Assembly: GCA_029560455.1 (NCBI GenBank)
Contig: JAKQKW010000281.1
Coordinates: 1 to 17,863 of the forward strand
DNA length: 17,863 nt
Origin: Candidatus Rifleibacteriota bacterium
GTDB taxonomy: Bacteria; Riflebacteria; Ozemobacteria; Ozemobacterales; Ozemobacteraceae
Reading direction: 5' to 3'
Position numbers and translations under genes: made by a program
Shown here: piece by piece, positions 6,565 through 13,637 of the stretch
Position numbering within the stretch: the first letter of the stretch is position 1
How the letters are laid out: every line of letters starts with the position of its first letter
Notes under the pieces: generated by a model
Seen by the model: the letters and a program-made list of their open reading frames with translations, nothing else
Databases searched by the model: none
What the model was told of the DNA's origin: nothing

Positions 6565-8118
6565 GTGCCAAAAAAGAACCCTGCAAAATCAATTGATGTT
6601 AAAGCTGGCCTGGTCGAATATCTGCGTGAGATTTCGCTCGATGAAGAGCGGCTTCTGGCAAATCTGGCATTTGAACCTGTTGTGATCGGTCGACAGTTGC
6701 TCGAAAACCATTTTACGGTCAGTGACTTTCAGGGCGCTGAACCAAACCGGGTTTTGCTGGCAACCATGCTCGAAATCATCGAAGACCAGGAAACCCTGAA
6801 TCTGCCTAATCTGATCGCAAGGCTGACTAACCAGCGACAGGGCAAGAAGACCCGACTTGACGTCGTTGGTGGTGAAGATCGGGTGCGCGAGCTTTTTACG
6901 GCACCTTTTTCGCAGCCTGGTATAACCATGCTCGATGATATCGAACCGGTCATTGAGCGCATTCGCGATCGAAATATCAGAGCGGAAGCTCATAAAGCTA
7001 TGATTCAGTATTCTGAGCGCATTATTCATGGAGAAAAAGACGCCTTTGAGGTGCTTGGAAACTGTATTCAGTCTTTAAGAAGTCTTTTTTTGCAGGGTAG
7101 TGCCGGTTACATAAGAAGTCTGGATTCTCATATTGCCGAAATGCAGGAACTGGTCAACGACCAGCGGGCAAGAAAGCGCAGTTATCTCGGTCTGCAGACG
7201 AATTTCCCGATCCTCATGGAAAAGCTCAACGGTTTTCAGAAAGAGTTTTATCTGATTACCGGCGGGGTAGGTATGGGCAAATCGACTTTTGCCACACAAC
7301 TCGCCTGGGATCTGGTCAGTCTGAACCCCGAACTTACGGTTTTATATTTCAGTCTCGACCTCAACCGGCTCGATACTACTGCCAAAATTGTTTCTCAGGC
7401 TGTCGAGCTGCCGATCGACTATGTCAAAAATCCATACAGCGCCCGTCCGGATTTTGAAGAAAAGCGCAATCGTGGTTTGCAGACAGTTGCTGAAATGAGC
7501 AATCGACTGATTCTTGTCGATGAGTCAAATGGTCGCCAGTTCATCGACGATATAAAAAAACAGGTAAAAAGAGTTCGTCTTGAAAAGGGTGGCGAGGTTG
7601 CGGTTATCATCGACCCGCTGTTTAAGATTCTGTTGCGAAATCAACAGCAGATGAGCTTTAACGAGAAGTCTAATATTCTTGCATCTGAGTTGAAAAGCCT
7701 GGCTGCGGTAGAGGGAGCGACGGTTATTGCCACTGCGGGTTTGCCAAAGGCTATCAGTAGTCGTCGCCCGGTAAAAGAAGATCTCGAAGAGATTATGGGG
7801 CTTCTTTATGATCCCTATGCGGTTTTCTTTCTCTATTGCGACTATCTTAATAATTTCGACACGCCGTTTCTCGAATGGGAATGGGGTAAGGAAGACAGTT
7901 TCATGATCCCCATAACTGAGGCATTTATTGCAAAAAACAAAATGGGCAGCACGAATTCCAGAATCTTTTTCCGCTATTTTGAAGCTTATTCGAAGTTCAA
8001 GGAATGTGCCCCACAGGAAGTGGAAAACTATTCAGCCATGATCGACAATCTTGAGCGCTTTAAAGAACAGCAGAACAACGCAACTACCAAGCGCCAGGGG
8101 CGCCAGGAGGAATTCTGA
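6565..8118 (+). CDS. Diverged DnaB-like (RecA-fold, superfamily 4) ATPase/helicase
   Basis: 517 residues from the GTG at 6565, chosen because GGAGG ends 5 nt upstream; a TTG at 6547 would lie on the predicted transcription start. The layout matches replicative helicase DnaB. A helical N-terminal domain covers about 30-170 and a linker follows. The RecA-like ATPase covers about 205-480, with Walker A GGVGMGKST (233-241), FSLDL (262-266), Walker B VAVIIDP (345-351, Asp350), the block SNILASELKSLAAVEGATVI (369-388), RRPVKEDLEE (400-409), AVFFLYCDYLNN (419-430) and TEAFIAKNKMGSTN (451-464). Three DnaB catalytic positions differ. The Glu of FSLEM is Asp265. The Gln of the S-Q-L sensor motif is lost (TAGLPK). 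The Arg finger of AKQRNGP is Lys459. A true DnaB elsewhere in the genome is expected, so this looks like a specialised paralogue. It is the first gene of an operon, and its stop overlaps the TPR gene's ATG. Confidence 0.85.
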   Translation: MPKKNPAKSIDVKAGLVEYLREISLDEERLLANLAFEPVVIGRQLLENHFTVSDFQGAEPNRVLLATMLEIIEDQETLNLPNLIARLTNQRQGKKTRLDVVGGEDRVRELFTAPFSQPGITMLDDIEPVIERIRDRNIRAEAHKAMIQYSERIIHGEKDAFEVLGNCIQSLRSLFLQGSAGYIRSLDSHIAEMQELVNDQRARKRSYLGLQTNFPILMEKLNGFQKEFYLITGGVGMGKSTFATQLAWDLVSLNPELTVLYFSLDLNRLDTTAKIVSQAVELPIDYVKNPYSARPDFEEKRNRGLQTVAEMSNRLILVDESNGRQFIDDIKKQVKRVRLEKGGEVAVIIDPLFKILLRNQQQMSFNEKSNILASELKSLAAVEGATVIATAGLPKAISSRRPVKEDLEEIMGLLYDPYAVFFLYCDYLNNFDTPFLEWEWGKEDSFMIPITEAFIAKNKMGSTNSRIFFRYFEAYSKFKECAPQEVENYSAMIDNLERFKEQQNNATTKRQGRQEEF

Positions 8119-10028
8119 TGGACGCATCTGTGGAATTGTTTCAGAAAGGCGTTGATCTGCAGCAGCGCGGTCTCTTCGATCATGCCATTGAAGAATACGA
8201 AAAGGCTCTGCGGCTCGATCCTGAAAACCTTGATATTCTGGTGAATCTCGGCGCCGCGTGTCTTCAGAAGGGTCTTGCAGAAAGAGCGATCAAAACTTTG
8301 AATCAAGCTCTGAGCCGTGACCCGGGAAATACTCTGGTGCTTTACAATCTTGGAAAAGCTTACCTTTATCGTGAAGATTTCGAGTCGGCATTGAAAAGTT
8401 TTCAGCGGGCTTATGAAATAACACCTGCTGATAATGATATCAAAAAATTGATATCAAAATGTCTGCGGTTGATGGGCAGATATCGTGAATCGGTTGATCT
8501 GATGCTGGGTCTTGTCGATATGATCGCCTCCGATGTGCGGGCACTGCTTGAACTTGCCGGTGATCTGAAGATGCTTGAGCGTTTTGATGAAGCCCTCGAT
8601 ATTTACCGGCGGGCTTCAACTGTTGCCTGTGATTCCATAGAGCCGCTGATTGGTATTTATGACTGTCAGTTGCGTCTCGGGAACCGCGATAAGGCAATGA
8701 CCGCCCTGAAACGTGCCATTATGGTCGAACCTGCCAATCAGCAATTGCTGGTTAATCTGGCCGATCTCTATCTTGCCGATGGCCGCATTCAAGAGGCGGT
8801 GGATGCTATCAACCGTGGCATGGAAACCATTCGTGACCCGCACATGCTTCGCGAAAAATATAACGAAATGTCCCGGCGGCTTCCGATTTTAAAAAAGAAG
8901 GCGGCCGCTTCTCAGATGGCTCTCAGGCAGAGTCCGTTTGAAACTGAAGTTTACGACGTTCTTGACGGTCTTTATGATGGCCGCATCCGGCTCGATGTTG
9001 CGACCCGTGAGCTTGAAGCGTTGCGTGTCCGTGAACCATCAGACCTTCTTATTGCTGATGAACTGGCTAATCTCTTTTTTCAGGGCCGGCAATTTGATCG
9101 CGCAGCAGAGATATACTCAGAGCTTGTGCTCGGTCGGCCACGCGAAACCTCTCACCGGGTCAGCCTGGCAAAATCTCTTGCCATGAAAGGAGATCTTGAA
9201 GCCGCCAGGGCTGTTCTCAAAGATTCGGTGCGTGATCTTGGGCATGTGGCCGAACTCGACCTGGCTCTTGTCGAACTCGATCTTTTCGAAAAAGAATTTT
9301 CACGCGCCGCCGGTCGGCTTGAAATGATTCTTAAAGAGCACCCGGGTGAAGCACATGCTCTGTTTCTTTATGCCTATACAGCTCTCAGGCTTGATGAGCT
9401 TGCGGTTGCAGAGAAGTCTTTCAGACAGCTTTTTGAAAAGAATGCCGTCGACGAAGAGCTTGCGGTATGGTTTTCCAGATTGTGTATTATTCTGGGCTGC
9501 CCCGAGCAGGCTCTTGAGGTCTGGGAAAGTTTTTCTGACGGCATGGAAAGCCTTGTTGAAATTATCTCGAAGGTTGAGTTGTCGATCGCTGCCGGTGACA
9601 GTCGCGGAATTATGAAATATCTGCAGAAGATTGGCGATTACCACCCAAGGTTTATCGAGGATCACCTGCTTTTTGGCAAGGCTTTTTTCTTTGCCGGCGA
9701 TTTTTCTTCGGCCCAGCGCGAATTTGATCTGGTTTTAAAGATGGAAGGTCGCAATGCCGAGGCTTTGGCGATGTCGGCCATAAATTCTCTTATACGCAAT
9801 AAAAACACCAGATTCTGGAACTTCTGGCAGCGTGCGGTCGAATGTGATTCGGTTTATGCTGTTTTGCCAGCCATGATTGTTGGAAAAAGCCTCAACTTCT
9901 CGCAGAAGGAGCGTTTGAAGACTGAAACGGGAAAACTGGTCAGGATCGCGGCTTTGACTGACGCTGACCGTTCAAGATTAAAAAGACTGTTACAATGTCT
10001 GCAGGCAGGAAACAATGAAGAAAAGTAA
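8118..10028 (+). CDS. Large TPR-repeat protein, second gene of the DnaB-like operon
   Basis: 636 residues with no signal peptide or membrane segment, so cytoplasmic. Three canonical tetratricopeptide repeats open the protein (about 3-36, 37-70 and 71-104), with helices such as GLFDHAIEEYEKALRLDPEN and REDFESALKSFQRAYEITP. More repeats follow at about 140-170, 173-206 and 207-240, then a charged linker with LPILKKKAAASQ (255-266). Further diverged repeats run from ~307 to 545 (GRQFDRAAEIYSELVLGRP; AGDFSSAQREFDLVLKMEGRN). The last ~90 residues are helical, not obviously TPR, and end in Lys/Arg-rich turns. TPR arrays are protein-binding scaffolds; the partner is not known. The ATG overlaps the DnaB-like stop by one base (TGATG) behind AGGAGG (8105-8110), so translation is coupled and roughly equal output of the two proteins is likely. 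The 3' end overlaps the HEAT-like gene by 14 nt. Confidence 0.85.
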   Translation: MDASVELFQKGVDLQQRGLFDHAIEEYEKALRLDPENLDILVNLGAACLQKGLAERAIKTLNQALSRDPGNTLVLYNLGKAYLYREDFESALKSFQRAYEITPADNDIKKLISKCLRLMGRYRESVDLMLGLVDMIASDVRALLELAGDLKMLERFDEALDIYRRASTVACDSIEPLIGIYDCQLRLGNRDKAMTALKRAIMVEPANQQLLVNLADLYLADGRIQEAVDAINRGMETIRDPHMLREKYNEMSRRLPILKKKAAASQMALRQSPFETEVYDVLDGLYDGRIRLDVATRELEALRVREPSDLLIADELANLFFQGRQFDRAAEIYSELVLGRPRETSHRVSLAKSLAMKGDLEAARAVLKDSVRDLGHVAELDLALVELDLFEKEFSRAAGRLEMILKEHPGEAHALFLYAYTALRLDELAVAEKSFRQLFEKNAVDEELAVWFSRLCIILGCPEQALEVWESFSDGMESLVEIISKVELSIAAGDSRGIMKYLQKIGDYHPRFIEDHLLFGKAFFFAGDFSSAQREFDLVLKMEGRNAEALAMSAINSLIRNKNTRFWNFWQRAVECDSVYAVLPAMIVGKSLNFSQKERLKTETGKLVRIAALTDADRSRLKRLLQCLQAGNNEEK

Positions 10029-11418
10029 AAAAGATAAAGTAAAGATAAACTCCATGGATGTTGCGGGCCTGAGAGAAATGGTTCTTGGCCTGCAGAAGGT
10101 GCCGGGCAGAAAATTGAATGACGCGGTATGCGATATTATCGACGCTGGCGGTTACTCGGTTGCGGTGCTGCTTGATATGTTGCCGGAATTGCCGGTGAGT
10201 CTACAGCAGAAGGTTGCGGAAAAAATCGAAGATTTTTTCTATTTTCACCCGGAGAACGGCGTAAAGCTTTTTCGTCGGCTTAAAAAGGCTTTGGCCAGAT
10301 CTGATCGGAGTTGTCACGCCAGGTTGCTTGCTGCGATGGCTGATATATCTGAAAAGGTCGACGATCAGGATTTTTCGATCAGCGACCTGGGCGATCAGGC
10401 GATGACTATTCTTGAATCAGATGCCGACCTTGGTCGATTGAGTAAGGCAATCGAGGTTCTTGTTAAGGCTTCTGAAAGTCGAAGTATTCCTTCAATTATC
10501 AAGATAATGACAAAATCGATTGGCGGACTCGATAATTTTCAGAACTACCAGTTTGTAGAAACTTCTTTATTAGCCCTTAAGCGTCTGGGCGGTGAACCGG
10601 TTATCAGATTATTGATTAATCCATCCTCTGAGACGGCCATTCGGCAACTGCGTCTTGAATGGCGTGGTCAGAACGAAAAGCTGTTGAATGAAACTTTTTC
10701 AGTTTTACAGCGCCTGGATGCTGATTTTGCCCAGGTGATGCTCAAGGTGGTCGACCTGTCTGATTTTAATTTGCCCTTTATCGCAATGATAAACGAGGGT
10801 GTTGGTCATAGCGACAAATGGGTGCGCCAGACGGCTGTTGCTTCTATGCAGAAAGCTTCTGAGGCTCTCAGCCCTGAAGTGCTTTCCAGAATGCTGAATG
10901 ACAGTGCCAGTGAAGTGCGATTGATGGCGGCAACTTCCCTGGGCGGTTTTTCGGTTGAGCAGACGGGCAGCGTTCTTGAAGAACTGGCCAGTCGCCCCGG
11001 AGAGTCCAGAGAGATTCGTCTGAATGCTTTATACGCGCTATTTGCCCAGAAAAATCTCGCTGCCCTGAAAAACATTGCCAGTCAGCCCGACAGTATGCAG
11101 ATCGCCATAAATGCTCAGGGGCTCGCATCACTGCTGATGCCGCATGAAGATGGTCTTAAAAGCCAGCTGAGTGTCTATTGCCTGGCAAAATCTGAACTGC
11201 TGGGTGAGGCCGGTCATTATTTAATGGAACTGGCTGAACCAGAGGATATTGAATATCTGATAAAAGCGCATTCCGCTGGAAATGCCACTCAGCGCGAGAG
11301 AATGATTGATTTTATCAGACAGTTTATTGATAAGAAGGCTGGTCCAAGGCTTGAAGTTGCTATTGGTCGGCTTGCCGAGCCTGAACAGAAGGCGTTGAGG
11401 CTGCTGATGCCAGTCTGA
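10015..11418 (+). CDS. HEAT/ARM-like repeat protein, third gene of the DnaB-like operon
   Basis: 467 residues, all-helical and cytoplasmic, opening with a very basic tail (MKKSKKDKVK). Clear HEAT-type helix pairs occur near 264-285 (HSDKWVRQTAVASMQKASEA), 296-312 (SASEVRLMAATSLGGFS) and 331-346 (SREIRLNALYALFAQK). The N-terminal half (20-250) has similar helix spacing but is too diverged to define repeats by eye. No catalytic motif is seen. HEAT arrays bind proteins or nucleic acids along a curved surface, and the basic N-terminus could contact DNA or RNA (inference). It starts inside the TPR gene's 3' end (14-nt overlap) behind AGGA, so it is part of the same transcription unit. Three stacked terminators follow. 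Confidence 0.8.
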   Translation: MKKSKKDKVKINSMDVAGLREMVLGLQKVPGRKLNDAVCDIIDAGGYSVAVLLDMLPELPVSLQQKVAEKIEDFFYFHPENGVKLFRRLKKALARSDRSCHARLLAAMADISEKVDDQDFSISDLGDQAMTILESDADLGRLSKAIEVLVKASESRSIPSIIKIMTKSIGGLDNFQNYQFVETSLLALKRLGGEPVIRLLINPSSETAIRQLRLEWRGQNEKLLNETFSVLQRLDADFAQVMLKVVDLSDFNLPFIAMINEGVGHSDKWVRQTAVASMQKASEALSPEVLSRMLNDSASEVRLMAATSLGGFSVEQTGSVLEELASRPGESREIRLNALYALFAQKNLAALKNIASQPDSMQIAINAQGLASLLMPHEDGLKSQLSVYCLAKSELLGEAGHYLMELAEPEDIEYLIKAHSAGNATQRERMIDFIRQFIDKKAGPRLEVAIGRLAEPEQKALRLLMPV

Positions 11419-11439
11419 TAGTTTATTAGCCCCCGTAAG

Positions 11440-11469
11440 AGCCGCCCCAGACAGGAGTGGCTTTTTTTT
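11440..11469 (+). terminator. First terminator after the DnaB-like operon
   Basis: AGCCGC (11440-11445) pairs with GTGGCT (11457-11462), including one G-U pair, around an 11-nt loop, and runs into T8 (11462-11469). It lies 22 nt after the HEAT-like stop codon. The stem is short, but the T tract is strong. Confidence 0.7.
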
Positions 11470-11512
11470 ACAATTGCGCGGCCCCCTGGGCCGTTCCCGA
11501 TCAAGGTTACGC

Positions 11513-11551
11513 AAAAATCCCGCGGCTCCACCAGCTCCGCGGGATTTTTTT
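11513..11551. terminator. Second, bidirectional terminator
   Basis: A perfect 13-bp stem, AAAAATCCCGCGG (11513-11525) with CCGCGGGATTTTT (11537-11549), encloses an 11-nt loop. T7 follows on the plus strand and T5 on the minus strand. It is a classic two-way intrinsic terminator. Confidence 0.88.
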
Positions 11552-11566
11552 ACCCACTGCCGGCTC

Positions 11567-11610
11567 AAACAGCAGCATGCAGGCCTGTTTATTCTGCATG
11601 CTGCTGTTTT
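11567..11610. terminator. Third hairpin terminator, 16-bp perfect stem
   Basis: AAACAGCAGCATGCAG (11567-11582) pairs perfectly with CTGCATGCTGCTGTTT (11594-11609) around an 11-nt loop and is followed by another T. It works as a terminator on either strand, although the T tract is only 4. It could also act as an RNA 3'-end stabiliser. Confidence 0.65.
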
Positions 11611-11939
11611 ACTTATCGGCAAACTGTTAATAGGCTTATTTATTTGTATAAATTGATAATTTTTACTTTAAACTGAAATTAAAATGATGATATTGCTGCT
11701 TTTGTAGTAAAATGAAAGGGTGTTGAGTAATTTAATGATTATATTATCAATATTATTGTTGAAGTGGTTCTGTTGTTGGTGATGTTGTGTCGGATTGTGA
11801 TTATCAAGATAATGATTATTATCGGCCGACTGGCCGGCTTTATTGGTAGCCGCCAGTCTAAAAGGCTCGAAAAGTCAGATACAATGGCCAGGTCTGTTTG
11901 AAAATCAGATGTTTCTGGTAGCGTTGTGCTGGCAAAGAG

Positions 11940-12084
11940 CTAGTGGTCTTTCAACATTAAACGTGCAAAATCAGTTACCTCTACGTCATCCCTGCGAAGG
12001 CAGGGATCTAAGCCTTATCGATGAGATTCCCGCCTTCGCGGGAATGACGATAAAACTACAGATTCAACTTTGACAAAGCACTAG
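11940..12084. repeat. 145-bp imperfect palindromic, MITE-like element carrying two dRS3-type hairpins
   Basis: The element starts CTAGTG (11940-11945) and ends with its complement CACTAG (12079-12084), and the arms match imperfectly inward. At its heart are two 27-bp inverted arms, 11984-12010 and 12023-12049, which match at all but about five positions and are separated by 12 bases. Each arm is itself a perfect 8-bp hairpin with a 4-nt loop: ATCCCTGC-GAAG-GCAGGGAT (11988-12007) and ATTCCCGC-CTTC-GCGGGAAT (12026-12045). The second hairpin fits the Neisseria dRS3 pattern ATTCCC-N8-GGGAAT exactly. Elements with ends like CGTCATTCCCGC are widespread in bacterial genomes as non-coding dispersed repeats. 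There is no transposase gene, so it would have to move in trans. Confidence 0.75.
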
Positions 12085-12099
12085 GGTCTCGTGGATTGC

Positions 12100-12137
12100 A
12101 AAAAAAAACACCGCCACGGTGGATCGGGCGGTGTTTT
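12100..12137 (-). terminator. Bidirectional terminator, strongest towards the minus strand
   Basis: AAAACACCGCC (12105-12115) pairs perfectly with GGCGGTGTTTT (12127-12137) around an 11-nt loop. Read on the minus strand it is followed by T9 (complement of 12100-12108), so it would stop read-through from wecB. On the plus strand it has T4. Confidence 0.82.
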
Positions 12138-12214
12138 GATGGTTCCTGTCAGATGGCTTTAAAAGGATGGTTCAGTAGTAATGCGGTATTGCAGGGCAAT
12201 TGCATTAAACTTCC

Positions 12215-12243
12215 GGATTCCTCGGGTCTAACCCGGAATGACG
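12215..12243. repeat. Second, variant palindromic repeat (GGATTCC...GGAATGACG)
   Basis: GGATTCC (12215-12221) is followed by CGGGT, a CTA loop and ACCCGGAATGACG (12231-12243). The stem is ATTCC/GGAAT plus GGGT/ACCC with a two-base bulge. The outer GGAATGACG end is identical to that of the larger element at 12041-12049. It looks like a solo relative of the same repeat superfamily. Confidence 0.6.
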
Positions 12244-12420
12244 AATATCAATTGCCTCATTCCCAAGTTTCTGCTCCGGAGGGTATAGGCGGAAATCTTG
12301 TTTTGATCAGGGCTTCGTGGCGTTTGGGTATGATTGCTCTGTGTGGCAATATTGCAATACTGGATTCGAGTTGATGATCTTTTACGTTGTTACAAGCATA
12401 CACCGGCTGGAACTGGCATA

Positions 12421-12457
12421 AACACTGGCGGCGCAATCTCTGCGCCACCAGTGTTTT
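12421..12457. terminator. Hairpin downstream of wecB
   Basis: AACACTGGCGGCGCA (12421-12435) pairs with TGCGCCACCAGTGTT (12441-12455), 14 of 15 positions, around an ATCTC loop. It lies 42 nt past the wecB stop on the minus strand. The T tract there is short (TTTAT), so the stronger hairpin at 12100-12137 probably backs it up. Confidence 0.65.
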
Positions 12458-12497
12458 GTATAATGCCCATGCATGACTGTGGCTGAATGTGGAATGA

Positions 12498-13634
12498 TCA
12501 GCTGTGGTTTTTGCCCTGCCGGTCGATGTAATCAAGGGCGGTGGTAATGATCTTCTGGCTGGCTTTGCCGTCGCCATAGGGGTTTTGCGCGTTGGCCATC
12601 GCCTGATAGCTGTCTTCGCTTGTCAGCAGGTCGCTGGCGGCTTCGATTATGCGGGTTTTGTCGGTTCCGACAAGTTTCAGGGCTCCGGTATCGAGGCCTT
12701 CAGGGCGTTCAGTCGATTCACGCAGCACCAGAACCGGTTTATTGAGGCTGGGTGCCTCTTCCTGCACCCCGCCCGAGTCTGAAAGAATCAGACAGCTTTT
12801 CTGCATCGCCCTTATAAAACTCTGGTAGTCGAGAGGCGAAGTCAGATGTATGCGCGGGTGATTGTTCAGCATGGCCGCGGCTTCACGGCGAACATTCGGG
12901 TTCGGATGAATCGGAAAAAGGATGCGGGTGTCGTTGAATCTCTCTACCAGCTCAAGAAGCGCAGAAAACACCTGGCGGTGAGGTTCGCCGAAGTTTTCCC
13001 GGCGGTGGGTGGTAACCAGAAGCAGGCGGCCTGGCATGTCCAGTATGTCTTTGATGTCGTCGCGAACCGGGTAGTCCTGCTGCAGACTCCAGAGAAGAGC
13101 GTCGATAACCGTGTTGCCTGTAACTGCTATATGGTTGCGGGGTATCCCCTCCCCTGCCAGCATGTCGCCGGCCCGTTGGGTCGGGGCAAAATGCAGGCTG
13201 GCGAGTGGGCTCACCAGGCGTCGGTTCATCTCTTCGGGGAAGGGGCTGTAGCGGTCGAGGGTGCGCAGGCCGGCCTCGATATGACCGACCGGAATCTTGC
13301 GGTAAAAGCCGCAGAGAGCGCCGATAAATGCCGAGCTGGTATCGCCCTGCACGAAAATCATGTCGTAATCGTTGCGGCTGACGATCTCGCCGATGCCTTC
13401 GGTAATTCTCGATGTCAGCTGAAAGAGTGTCTGGTCGGGCTGCATGACCGCAAGGTCGAAATCGGGGCGCAGGCGAAAATGTCTGAACATTTCGGCCGCA
13501 AGTTCCAGATGCTGGCCGGTGTGCAGTATTTCTGTCTCGACCAGCCCGGTTTCGCGGGCAGCAAAAACGACCGGAGCCACTTTAATGACTTCCGGTCGGG
13601 TGCCAAGAACAAAAAGAAATTTGCGTTTATTCAA
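12498..13634 (-). CDS. wecB: UDP-N-acetylglucosamine 2-epimerase (non-hydrolysing)
   Basis: 378 residues, full length for the family. The enzyme interconverts UDP-GlcNAc and UDP-ManNAc in the cytoplasm, supplying ManNAc for surface polysaccharide, enterobacterial common antigen-like or teichoic linkage units. Visible motifs: GTRPEVIKVAPV (11-22), HTGQH (38-42), QGDTSS (96-101, catalytic-type Asp98), GHIEAGLRT (117-125, Glu120), PFPEEMNRRLV (131-141, Glu and Arg of the active site), TGNTVIDALL (172-181), THRRENFG (209-216, His210) and SDSGGVQEEAPSLNKPVLVLR (285-305). The start is TTG at 13634. It gives the expected family N-terminus (MNKRKFLFVLGTRPE), lies 3 nt after the ftsH stop, and has AAGGA ~10 nt upstream. 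Translation is therefore probably coupled to ftsH. The GT26 fusion at 949-2646 is a natural user of its product. Confidence 0.95.
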   Translation of the reverse strand: MNKRKFLFVLGTRPEVIKVAPVVFAARETGLVETEILHTGQHLELAAEMFRHFRLRPDFDLAVMQPDQTLFQLTSRITEGIGEIVSRNDYDMIFVQGDTSSAFIGALCGFYRKIPVGHIEAGLRTLDRYSPFPEEMNRRLVSPLASLHFAPTQRAGDMLAGEGIPRNHIAVTGNTVIDALLWSLQQDYPVRDDIKDILDMPGRLLLVTTHRRENFGEPHRQVFSALLELVERFNDTRILFPIHPNPNVRREAAAMLNNHPRIHLTSPLDYQSFIRAMQKSCLILSDSGGVQEEAPSLNKPVLVLRESTERPEGLDTGALKLVGTDKTRIIEAASDLLTSEDSYQAMANAQNPYGDGKASQKIITTALDYIDRQGKNHS

Positions 13635-13637
13635 AGG

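Larger units (their letters stand above)
11611..12497. other. 887-bp gene-free region between two transcription units
   Basis: No frame here has coding character; the short ORFs on the plus strand are translations of the palindromic repeats. The first ~220 bases (11611-11830) are strongly AT-rich and contain ATTATC-AA-GATAAT (11800-11813, a perfect 14-bp palindrome) and a small GC hairpin CGGCC-GACT-GGCCG (11823-11836). The remainder holds a MITE-like palindrome, a second related palindrome and two terminators, listed separately. No tRNA, riboswitch or recognised ncRNA fold is seen. No DnaA-box cluster supports an origin. Confidence 0.7.

Noticed and set aside
11611..11836. Possible replication origin next to a DnaB-like gene
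   Set aside because: AT-rich but with no cluster of TTATCCACA-type boxes and no dnaA or dnaN nearby.
11843..12073. A 76-codon plus-strand ORF with RHPCEGRDLSLIDEIPAFAGMT
   Set aside because: This peptide is the translation of the palindromic repeat, a common false gene in databases. There is no ribosome site or family match.
11940..12243. CRISPR-like array
   Set aside because: The repeats are palindromic, differ from each other and lack regular spacers. No cas genes are present.
12096..12374. A 92-codon plus-strand ORF
   Set aside because: It starts in a terminator and runs through the second repeat (SSGLTRNDEYQ is repeat translation), so it is not a gene.
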